Assembly: GCA_030144725.1 (NCBI GenBank)
Contig: JASKMD010000019.1
Location: 2,768,001 to 2,832,000, forward strand
From: Haematococcus lacustris
Taxonomy: Eukaryota > Chlorophyta > Chlorophyceae > Chlamydomonadales > Haematococcaceae
Length of the DNA stretch: 64,000 nucleotides
Reading direction: 5' to 3'
Shown here: piece after piece, positions 43,857 through 59,456 of the stretch
How the letters are laid out: every line of letters starts with the position of its first letter
Position numbering within the stretch: the stretch's first letter is position 1
Notes under the pieces: model-generated
Seen by the model: the letters and a program-made list of their open reading frames with translations, nothing else
Database searches by the model: none
What the model was told of the DNA's origin: nothing
Position numbers and translations under genes: made by a program

Positions 43857-44760
43857 TGAGGTGTATGCAGCACAGTGCGTGGACTTTGTTTCGCTACCGT
43901 GCACTCTGCTGAAGCCTTGACCCCATCATTTCGGGGCTTCTGTCAAGACCATCAACTTTCCGGTCAGTGGTCCTTTCCGCGTGCTTCCACCTGTGTCGGA
44001 TAGCTGGACGGGTCTATTTTCCGGGATGCTCTCGCAGGTATGCTCCATCACCTTGTGTGGTACATACAAAGACAAAATGTGGCAGTGGGTGAAAATTGCA
44101 TGGGGCTATCTCATCACAGGGGGCGATTGGCTCCGTCCTTGGGAGCATCCCCGACGGGCTGGACCGTGTGTTGTCGCATGGCGCCCTCATCGTTGCGTTT
44201 CTCGCACTGTGCGCGAAGTTGATACCGAAAGCCTAACCCTAACCCTTGACCCCGACGTCGCGCTGCCTTGGCACACCATAAAGCGATACGTGCCAAGCTT
44301 GTAAACAGTGGCAGTGGCAGCGCCGGAAACCTTCATTGTGGCGGGCGCCGCGGACGCCACGAAATAAATGACAGTGCCATGCACCCAACTTGCACCGACT
44401 TGAGCGAAGCGTGGCGTGACTCAGTCTCGTGGTGTAGTGACACGTGGCAGCACGGCTCACTGCGATGGCCTGCGGCGCACTACGAGCCTGCCTCTTTAGT
44501 GCGAACTTTGCTACGGACGCCACGGAGAGCCTCGCCACCCTGCTCTTGTGAGTGGGTCGCTGCTTGTTTGCGCTATCTCAATCGTCGACCTGGTGGCGGG
44601 CGGTGATCTGGTACAAGGCTTCAGTCTAGAACGCGAGTTTCAGCACGCGTGACTTACCGCGATAACCTCAGCTACCCTTCACTAGCGCGTGGTGTGAGCG
44701 GCAGGCCTGCCACGGATTGGCGGGACCAACGGCCGGGGTGACCTAATGTCACATTAGTAA
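43857..44760. repeat. outer right arm of large inverted repeat; no gene
   Basis: 44608-44745 pairs with 34400-34545. A short telomere-like CCTAACCCTAACCC lies at about 44232-44245. Open frames here have no recognised domain. Confidence 0.6.
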
Positions 44761-45309
44761 GGAGTTCCTGGGTCCTGTTGATGCTGTGACACACAAGGCT
44801 GGAGCGATACTTCACCCCTACTCGTCCTGCAGCTGCATCCGTCACTGTTCCTGTTGCTACATTGGTTGCTGGCCTTGCAGCTGCATCTTCGGGCATACCA
44901 GCTGTCGCTCTGCTGACGAACACCTTGCCATGCTTCTTGTATGTGCCGCCATCAAACTGTGCGTGAATTGCACAGCCACCACCTCCTCCACCTCCACCAC
45001 CCAGCCCAGCCCTAATCTCTCACTATATGTAGAGGAGGTGATAGCGGAGGTTCACAAGGGCTGCCAACATCTCAACACCGATCTCTAGGACACACATGTC
45101 CATGATCTCAGAAGTATCACGTGAGGTACAGGGTCGCACCGTCATAGCAACACTAAACCCCTAGAGTGAGAAGGTTCTAGCAGAGTTCGATTGTCATTCG
45201 AACATGCAAGCACATGGGCATGCACACCATGACAGTTTGGCAAGCAACAGCTCACGTCATGAACCCAATACAACCAAAACATGTGTCGCACGAACTGACA
45301 GCTAGCATC
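44761..45309. other. no gene; paralogue of the 40.4-kb sequence
   Basis: 44800-45015 is the paralogue of 40430-40620 and contains only about two CCCAG units (44999-45013) where the other copy has over 400. The rest is intergenic sequence downstream of the KCS gene. Confidence 0.6.
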
Positions 45310-48161
45310 CTATGCTGCCTTTGGCACAGGCTTAGTGTGATGGTTGGGCAGGCTAGCCAGGTGCGCACGCATCTCGTCAACGTCAAAATCGCTCCAAGCC
45401 TGGTGAATGACTTTGATGCGGCGACGAGCCCGCCACACCGCGCTGTTGCACTTGAAGCCAGATCCAAAGCCCATCTGCCACACTCGTTCCCCACGCTGCA
45501 GCCCCATGTGGGTCTCAATGTAAGCGAGGACGTACCTACATGCCAAGAGAGAACAGCTCACAGCTTGCCTTTGCACACACTGAGCATAGTTAAGCAAGAT
45601 TGAGCAAGAGCGTGCCACACCTTCATGCCTGCCGCATGCGCTTTGAACAACAGCAATATGTGCATAATGAGCAGTCATTTAGCATGAGGCACAGTCACCC
45701 GCCACGCACCAGACTGAGGATGAGGAGGTGTTGCCATAGCGGTACAATGTGGCGCGACTGGGCTCCACCATGCTGGGCGTGAGGTGCAGCTGCTTTTCAA
45801 TCTCATCCACCACAGCCCGGCCTCCAGTGTGGATGCACACCTGGACGCCAGGGAGGGTCGCGAAGAAAAACACACGACTGAATCTGGCAACATAAGCTTT
45901 GCTTTCAGCTGCAGTGAACGTATGAAGTTTGCAATGCAAGTAGGGTGCTGGGTGGACACCTAAGGTCAGCACCGCTGCAATGCAGGGACGCTGCAGCACC
46001 TTGTCGAAGGCGAGCTTGAAGTCTGGGATGTAGGGTTTGATCTTGCGGTGCAGGACTTTGCGCAGCACCAGGTTCACCATAAACACCAGCTGCTCGCTGA
46101 TGGGCAGCACTAAGGGCCCCAGGGTCGTGACGTTGACCTTAAGAGCCTCGCCAGCCACTGCCATCAGCTCCTTGCTGAGCCGCACACCCATGATGCCGTC
46201 ATCGTCCTCCATCTGCAAAAACAAAACGCATCTATGGTAAGCTCATGTCCAAGCCAAGCAAGCCACACATTCCCGAACAACCAAGCAATTCATCAAGTCA
46301 AGCATCCCAGCCAAAAGAGAACTGTCAACTGCTTGCGCAAGCACGGCTGGACATGTCAGCTGTGGGAACTGCCATTGGTGACAACCGCAACACTGGCTTC
46401 CCCTGCTCACCTGGAAGATGCACTTGTATGCCAGATCATTGCCACCCAGGTGTGTGCGCACGGTGTGCAGCAGCTCGTACTTTGCACGCCATGCATCCCG
46501 GCGGCGGTTGGACAGCAGCATGGCCGCGCCACCTACCCGGAATAGGCAGTTTGGCATGAGCATGGATCTGCGCACGGGTCCAGAACCTCCTGCATGTTCT
46601 CCCTACACTCCACAGCTGGCATCAATGGCAGACAGCTGCACGTAGCTGGAGGCAGACTGCCCACCTGTCATTGCCAGGATACCAGTTCTGCGTGATGTTC
46701 TCGGTGCTGAGCACCAAAGCATAGGAGTGAGGGTACAGCTGCAACATCTGGCGGGCAAGGTCAATGGAGATGGGGCTGCTGCCGCAGCCCATGCCAGACA
46801 GGTTGTAAGAGATGATGTTAGACCGCATCTTGAAGTGGTTGATCACCATAGCTGACAAGGAGGGTGTTGGGTTGAACAGGCTGCAGTTGATGACAAGGAT
46901 GGCGATCTCCTTTGGCTTCACCCCTGTTCAACACAGGAAGTAACATGCTGGACAGCGAAAATGGATCCCCCAGCTGCTGCTGCGGTGTAGCCTGGTAACA
47001 GGCAGTTCACCTGTCTTCTGCAACAGGTCATGGATGGTGGTGAACATGACGTCCTCGAACTCCTCCCTGGCTGCAGCCATCGTTGGGTGGGTAGGCAGCC
47101 GATGCAGTGCTGCAAGCGACATGCCAGTACACCATGGTCAGCATCGCCGCAGCAAGATGACCTTGCCTGTCACTGCTTGCGTATAGCTTGCAAGCTGGTT
47201 CATCGTACTAGCTAGCATGCCCAGCGAGCGCCCAACCTGGGGGCAGGTATGTTTTCTGTCCAAGCCCTGAGCGCTGGATGATTCTTTCTTGAAAGACCAG
47301 CGAATCCTCTGTGAACCTCTGTGACAACAGAAGGCAAGCGCTACATCAAGTCTTCATGTCAACTCGTTCTGATGAAACAAGCCTTGGCCTCATCCACCTT
47401 TGACTTTACTGACCCGCTCATGAATTGGTCATAAGACACCATCCAGCTGCACTCAGGAAGGCAGCACAGCAGTTGGGAGCCGTCTGTATCTGGTCCACAT
47501 TTGGTTACAGGTCGGCTAATTCAGCAACTCTTACCTGTCAGGTGGTTTACACACAGCAAAGTCCAGCATGTATACTGGCTTCTGTTTCAGAACGGCATAG
47601 CTGACCAGCGCTACCAGCATTGCTGTGAGGCTCAAGACCACGGTGATCTGCATGCAGTACCCAGGGGACGCGTGAAAAGAGGGGGGAAAGGGAGGACGTA
47701 TCATCAACGTAAAGAAGTGCGACAGTGCAGAGCTGCTGTGTTGCCTTGAGTGCAGGGAACGCGCCGGGCTGTGCGCACCAGGTCGAAGGTCAGCTCTGTT
47801 TGCCGACCGACAAGCCAAAGCTTCTGAAGCTCGCCTTGATGATACATGCTCATCAGCTCCAGCTGCACAGGGCGCCATATTCAGCCTGTTGACTGATTGG
47901 TTTGAAAGCAGGGCCAAGCCAACATCGCCCTACCACGCCAAAGGCTGCCAGTGGGACACATAGGATGGTGAGCGAGTGGCTGGTTAGGATGTGAAAGCCG
48001 CGCTTGACATACTTCAAAGCCACGCTACGTCGATAGTCTGTGCATAAAACACAGCATTTGTCAGCCACTTGAGCGGCAAATGTTAGATGTGCATTTGAGA
48101 ACACACCAGGAAAAAGCTCCCCAGCGGGCACGCTATCGTTTTCCATCGACTTTGCAGACAT
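45310..48161 (-). CDS. KCS: 3-ketoacyl-CoA synthase (very-long-chain fatty acid elongation)
   Basis: Eleven minus-strand exons, all phases consistent: 48107-48161, 47934-48037, 47779-47862, 47535-47647, 47237-47316, 47011-47109, 46665-46923, 46411-46567, 46000-46212, 45710-45840, 45310-45535; 506 residues. The enzyme condenses malonyl-CoA with acyl-CoA in the ER elongase complex. Two hydrophobic N-terminal segments (exons 2 and 4) precede [14 protein letters not shown]. The catalytic triad falls at Cys225 ([15 protein letters not shown]), His392 ([10 protein letters not shown]) and Asn425 (RYGNTSSSS), nearly the numbering of Arabidopsis FAE1 (223/391/424). The C-terminus has [16 protein letters not shown]. 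The usual G-M-G-C-S-A-G is G-M-G-C-G-S-S here. Intron 9 (45841-45999) is 159 nt and stop-free. The frame is open upstream to 48311, so the N-terminus could be longer. The first exon is the least certain. Confidence 0.93.
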
Positions 48162-48472
48162 TGGAACGTTGGGCCCACGATGCAACGGCACTGGGCTTAA
48201 AACACGGCGCAATGGGTGATGATTTAACACGATTACTCCCCGCAAACTGAAGGATGAGGTAACATGCGCGCAGACTATTGTAGCTCCCCTTGTCATACAC
48301 TGTTTTGTCAAGACAGCGGAGGGCTGTTTAGGGGGGTGCTTTTACGCACACGGGGGGGCCCTAGTTTCTTTGCATGTACCCTAGTTCTGGGCCCTACAGC
48401 CCTCATGCTACTCCAAAACAAAGATTAAACACGGGCTGATTCACCGCAGACTTACGGCCTGCGAAACACCCC
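48162..48472. promoter_or_regulatory. divergent promoter region, KCS / uL11m
   Basis: 311 bp separate the start codons of KCS (minus) and uL11m (plus), so both promoters and 5' untranslated regions must lie here or overlap the genes. A G-run TTAGGGGGGTGCTTTT is at 48328-48343. No TATA box was assigned. Confidence 0.6.
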
Positions 48473-48934
48473 ATGGCTGCGAAGCCCACGGGTCCCAAAC
48501 ATCTTGCCGCCACTGTGCGACTTGTCATCAACGCCGCGAGCGCCAAACCAGCCCCGCCAGTTGGCCCCGCACTAGGTCAGGCTGGCTTGAACATCATGGC
48601 GTTCTGCAAGGAGTTCAACGCCAAAACAGCTGGATACAAGGACGGCGTTCCATTGCCAGTAAAGCTACGTGTGTTCAGTGATAAGTCGTATGAGTGGGAC
48701 CTGAAGACCCCCAACACAACATGGCTCATTAAGCAAGCTGCTGGGTTGGCACGCTGTTCAGACAGACCGGGGCACGAGGAGGCAGCCGCCATCTCCCTGA
48801 AGCATGTGTATGAGATAGCCAGGCTGAAACAGCGGGACCTGCCACACCTGGAGCTGGAAGCGCTATGCAAAAGCGTCATGGGTGTTTGCAAGAGTGTGGG
48901 AGTGAGGGTGGTGGCGAGGCCAGAGGATGCATGA
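48473..48934 (+). CDS. MRPL11: mitochondrial 50S ribosomal protein uL11m
   Basis: 153 residues, single exon. It forms the stalk base of the large mitoribosomal subunit, binding the GTPase-associated rRNA region. The N-terminal domain has PPVGPALGQAGLNIMAFCKE followed by FNAKT. The C-terminal RNA-binding domain has SLKHVYEIARLKQRD, as in mitochondrial rather than cytosolic L11. No separate presequence is obvious before the L11 fold, and the first residues (MAAKPTGPKHLAATVRLVI) may serve for import. A TGTAA motif at 48974 lies about 40 bp past the stop and may be the polyadenylation signal of green algae. An intronless gene among intron-rich neighbours. Confidence 0.93.
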   Translation: MAAKPTGPKHLAATVRLVINAASAKPAPPVGPALGQAGLNIMAFCKEFNAKTAGYKDGVPLPVKLRVFSDKSYEWDLKTPNTTWLIKQAAGLARCSDRPGHEEAAAISLKHVYEIARLKQRDLPHLELEALCKSVMGVCKSVGVRVVARPEDA

Positions 48935-49361
48935 CCTCATGCAAGTCATGCAGCGCACCGCTATTGGGTTAGTGTAAGCTCAGTGTAGGGAGTCCTTCAT
49001 GCATGCACTGGCAGCAGCCACAGTGCATGTTAAGGTGTATTCAGTTGTAGAGGCTGGGTGCTCGGTCTTTGGCGGCTGGGTGTGCCAGCAACCTATCACC
49101 ACCAGGGTACACACAGTGAGTTCAGGGCTGTTTAGTCCATGAACACAGCGCAACTGAGCAGCAGCTGCTAGAGTCGCTGTCCCGTCCCAGATTTATTCCG
49201 TCCATAGTGGCGGCTTTAGAACCTGCTGGTGCAGCCATATTGTCCCTCACTAGGGCCACCATTTGAGCCGGATCAGAAGTACCTACTAGCAGCCACTATC
49301 AGCCACTAGCAGCCACTAACTAGATCCGACTCAAACAGTGTGGCTGTGTGGAGTGTTTAGC
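48935..49361. other. intergenic; hairpin-forming sequence
   Basis: No gene seen. TTTGAGCCGGATC (49262-49274) and GATCCGACTCAAA (49323-49335) form an inverted repeat with one mismatch around three AGCAGCCACTA-like repeats. Confidence 0.5.
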
Positions 49362-49469
49362 CTACCACCTACACTATTGCCTGACCCGTTAGGGCAACGT
49401 ATAGAGTTGGCATGACAAAACATGCACTAATTGCAAGCTGATGACAGCTCAACAAAGGGGGGACACATA
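49362..49469 (-). other. Fanzor 3' flank, candidate transposon right end / guide-RNA region
   Basis: This sequence immediately downstream of the Fanzor-like stop recurs, inverted, at 55147-55274 in a TAPT1 intron. Similarity is about 85 percent by eye, covers the last codons of the frame and ends abruptly at CCTACCACC. In TnpB and Fanzor systems the guide RNA is encoded at the 3' end of the gene up to the element terminus, so this is the expected position; the assignment is inference. Confidence 0.45.
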
Positions 49470-50598
49470 CTACTGTGCCCCAGCAGGCTGCTGCTGCTGC
49501 TGCTCCTGGGCCTTGGGGGGCTTGTCTCGCACCCGCTTGTAGCCCAGGCCAGGGTACTCCTTGCCCTTGGCTGGCAGAGCTCCCTGGTCTGGCCAGAAGC
49601 ACAGCTCCAGCGGCCGCCACCTGCTCTCCCCAATGCGCTGCATGTTCAATGCTGCGTTGCAGTCCCTGTCCAGCCACCTGCCTGGCTGTGGGGCTGGTTT
49701 GGCTTTGGCAGCCTTGCCCTTGGCCTTGCCTTTGCCCTTGGTGGGCTCAGCTGCCGGCTTGCTGCGCTTGGCTGGAGGGGGAGTGCTGGGCCCAGGCTCT
49801 GAGGCTGCTGGCTGTGTGGCTGCCTGGCTGCTGCGTGGGGCTTGTGGGGGCTTGCGGGGGGCCACTACTGGGCACCACATCATGCCCCGCACTGGCTGGC
49901 CACGCTGCTGGCTCCATGCTGGACGCACCAGGCGGGGTTCCACCTGCCCTGTTGGGGGCTTCCAGCCTGCAGGCCTTGTGGCACTGAGTTTGTCCAGCTC
50001 CACCTCACAGGGCTGCTGGCCATTCACTGCTGAGCTGACCCGGCTGGTGCGGTGCTCATCCACAAGCACCACCCTACCCCGCAGCTGGTCTGTGCCCCTG
50101 GGCCTGCACACCACCTTGCGGCAGGCACGCAACACCGCATCAGCACCCCACCCTCCCGCTGTGCCAATGGTAGCTGCTCCAAAGAAGACCACCAGCTGCT
50201 TGGCACGTCCGTGGCGGTTCATGGACAACTGCGCCATCTCTCGCTCCAACTGCAGCCATGCACACAAGGCACACACATGGTGGCTGACATGGTGGCACCA
50301 GGTTAGGCATGGCACAATCAAGTACTCTTTTGTTTCGTGCCCGACCACCACCTCTCAGTCCCTTACCCTCCCTCCCTCCCACCTACCCACCCACCCACCC
50401 TCACCTTGTTAAAGAACTGCTCCAGCGCCCGGTCCTGGGCTCCGTACAGCCTCAGCCGCTGCCGTGCCCACTTGAGGTCCAGGTACACCTCCCACACCGC
50501 ATCCCAGGTGGCCAGGGTGACGGTGATGTGCTTCAGGTTGGCCACCAGGGAGGTGCCGGCTGAGCTTGCTGCTGCCAAGTGCCGGAGGTGGGGCTTGA
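49470..50598 (-). pseudogene. Fanzor-like (eukaryotic TnpB homologue) gene, 5' truncated, copy 2
   Basis: Two minus-strand exons, 50405-50598 (HITVTLATWDAVWEVYLD, ALEQFFNK) and 49470-50249, join in phase via GTGAGG and TGCAG. The second has QLVVFFGAATIGTAGGWG, VVLVDEHRTSRVSSAV and GRWLDRDCNAALNMQRIG, then a tail (YPGLGYKRVRDKPPK). In TnpB/Fanzor RNA-guided nucleases R-D-x-N-A-A is RuvC-III with a catalytic Asp, and the Glu of D-E-x-R-T-S may be the relocated catalytic Glu reported in Fanzors. The zinc-ribbon cysteines usually following T-S are replaced (VSSAVNGQQPCE). RuvC-I and the DNA/RNA-binding N-terminus are missing because a LINE abuts at 50599. Family assignment rests on motifs from memory. 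Confidence 0.68.
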
Positions 50599-51778
50599 TC
50601 CCCCAAGGCATCATTACCCTCATGTGCCAAGCCCTCCAAGCCCTCGGCCCTTTATCCCTTCCCGCTACCTCTCACAACCAACCCCTCCCAGTTACACCAG
50701 TCCCCCTCCAACACCTTACCTCCCTCTCTTGGTCCTCACCCACCACCTCTGCCCCTCGGGTCTTCCCCACCCTCATTGGGACCCCTGTGAGGGTCTTCAC
50801 CTCCATGCTCACTCCCCACATCACCTCTGCCCGCAAGCAGGCCCACATCTCTTACATCAACCAAGCTCTTTCCACACCTCACCCACCTACCTCTCGAGCG
50901 CTAGCCCTTCAAGCTTTCACTGCCAACCTTAACAAAGCCTGGAAGATTCCTTGCTCCAACCTCCTTAAAGAGACCCTTTGGCGCTTGAGCATCAATGCCA
51001 TCCCTGGGAGCCGCATCACCCCCTGGTCTTGCCCTTGCGACCCCTCTCACCATCCCCGTCACAGCCGCCAACACAGCTTCTGGAGTTGCCCCATCGCCGT
51101 TACCATTAGACAACAGCTCTCCCTCAGCCTCGGCACCCAAGTTCACCAATCCTCCCTTTGGTGCCTCATCCCCCCCACCCCTACCTTCCCTCCTTCCCTC
51201 TGGAGCCTGGTTTGCATGGCTGCCCTTGATGCGATGGACTTTGGCCGTCGCCGTCTTTGGGCTCTCACCCATCACCCCACCACTCAAGCGACCGCTCCTA
51301 CCACCCTTTCCCCCATTTCTGCAGCCAGCCAGCTTGCTATCTCTACCTTTTGGCTTCACCTACAAGACTTCACCCTAGCCCATCCCAACCCTCCTGGCTG
51401 GAACCTCCCCCATCCCCATCCCTTCATCTCTACTCAAGACGGATCCCTTAGTGTCACTTTCCCGGTTACTCCTCCTAGTCCCTCAGACCCTTAACGTGTT
51501 TCACTCCCCTCTCCTTCCTAGCCCTCCTAGCTTTTGCGTCCTTACCAGCCCTCCAACCTTTTGCGCCCCTTGCTCCTCCGCTTCTCTGACTTCTCCGCTT
51601 CTCGAGGTCTCTCACACGCTCCCTTTAGCTCCCTTCCCCTTCCTTCTCTGAGTTCTTTCTCTCCTAGGTAGTTCCCCTTCTTTTTCCCTTTCTCTCTGTT
51701 CTCTCCTTAGTCTTTTACCTTTGGAGGTTGGCTTGTATCCACCCGAGCCCTACCTCCATAGTGTAACAACTACTACTG
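50599..51778 (+). mobile_element. 5'-truncated LINE copy inserted in the Fanzor-like gene
   Basis: Near-identical to 26169-27343, starting at TCCCCCAAGGCATCATTACC and ending in GTGTAACAACTACTACT. It carries only the C-terminal zinc-finger part of ORF2 (to the stop at 51492-51494) and the 3' untranslated region. The target duplication could not be identified because the 5' side of the interrupted gene is not found beyond the tail. Confidence 0.9.
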
Positions 51779-52912
51779 CCATGCTTGACCTGGCCCTTGG
51801 TCAGCTTCCACCGGCGGGGCCCTTGGTCAGCCGCGGGGCCCTTGGTCAGCCGTCTTCTTACAGCCGCGCAGCACTGCGCCCTCGGGGACCTTGATGACCT
51901 GCAGCCAAGCAAAGTTGCCGTCTTGACAGGCCAAGACAAAAGGAGGGGTCGACTCAAACAGTGCGGGGACACATAAGGCGGGGACACACGGACCTGACGC
52001 CTGCTCGTTGCCCAGCCATCTCGACGATCCTGGCGTTGCTTGCCTTGGGCGGAACGAGACACTGCGATGGAACCAACAGGAGCGACGGGTTATCTCACAG
52101 CGCGTAACTCACGTCTAGGGCTCACGTCACGGCTGGGGACACGAACCTTTATGTTTCTTGTCGCTACCCTTCCGCTTCTTCTTAGCCATCACGCATTGCG
52201 CAGTGCGACTGGCGGGGGCATTTCCTAACAATTTGGGTTTTCCGTGAAAGATACAGCCCGTGAATTTCCCGTGAAAAAATACCGTGAAAATGTTGTATCA
52301 CCGTCTTATTACCGTTTTTTGAGCTGGTGCGCTGGCGCTGGTGCTGGTGCGCTTGGCTGTATTGTGCAGTCCAATGACATACTCACCCCAAAGTGTTGGG
52401 ACGGGTTGGTCATGTCTGTCCTTCTCATCCATTGGACATGCGATTGTAAGCTCCCGTAGCATCGCCAACTCTAACCCTGGGGTAACCCTGGCGCTAAGCA
52501 TACTCAGGTATAGACTTGGGCAGGGTTAGGGATGGGGGTGGGAGGAGGAGGGAGCAGGCCGCGCCACAGGCGGGAGCCCCTCCTTTTTATGCACGCCGGC
52601 TATTCCGATGTAGGCTTTTTCTTCTTCCCTTCTTCTTCAGTCTGAAGTTCAGATCGTATCATCGCAGTGGTCACTCCTCTTTAGAGTGAGCCATGCCAGT
52701 CGGTCCACGAAGATCCCTGGAACCCGCCATCGGCCTTGCCACGCCTCTGCTGCCGCCCTTGACGCCAAACATCCGCTCATGGTACAGTACATAGCTGCAC
52801 AGCACGAACAGATCTCCGTTCACTGTGATGACACATCAGGCGCAGCAGCCTGGGGCCTTGCATTGCTTCCTGCCGGCGTTGCTTCCTCATTGCTGCGGTC
52901 GCAGTGCATGGC
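51779..52912. other. intergenic; possible 5' part of an unidentified minus-strand gene
   Basis: On the minus strand an ATG at 52189 opens MAKKKRKGSDKKHK (52147-52189) ending at a GTTCGT donor. Further down, minus-strand sequence around 51880-51960 reads PPFVLACQDGNFAWLQVIKV, protein-like but unrecognised, and 51785-51850 has three GCTGACCAAGGGCC repeats. If real, this gene was cut by the LINE at 51778. The rest, to the end of TAPT1, holds no recognised gene. Confidence 0.3.
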
Positions 52913-59028
<6,116 letters not shown>

Positions 59029-59456
59029 GAGGCCCTGTTATGACTGCAATGCACCAGATTGCATTGATTGCTATAGCTGGAATGGGTGCCCAGGGGCACA
59101 CCTGACCTGGCCCAGGCTGGCCTGGTGATTATTTATATTTCAGAGCATGTAGCATGGACGGCATCTGCTGCTAAGTATTGTGCATTGCTGTGCCATTGTC
59201 AACAAGAATCCAGCTGGAAGAATGTAAGCGGCGCAGAGAGACCTTTAGGCAGACATGTTGTTTTGCATAACTTCTGGCCGACATCTGCATGGCTGTCATC
59301 CCTATCGACCGTCGGCCGTAGACTTCTCCTACGTAGCTCCCTTAGGAAATATTAAAAATATGAGAAATTGTTTTGCATGCCAGTGATTTGCACAATATGT
59401 CATATACTATGTAGTGTGCAACGCTAGTGGTGCGCCCCAGCCATGCGCATGATTCG
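59029..59456. promoter_or_regulatory. divergent promoter region, TAPT1 / FBXO31-like
   Basis: 428 bp between the two start codons, AT-richer than the flanking exons, with TATTTATATTT at 59129-59139 and AATATTAAAAATAT at 59347-59360. Elements not assigned further. Confidence 0.6.
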
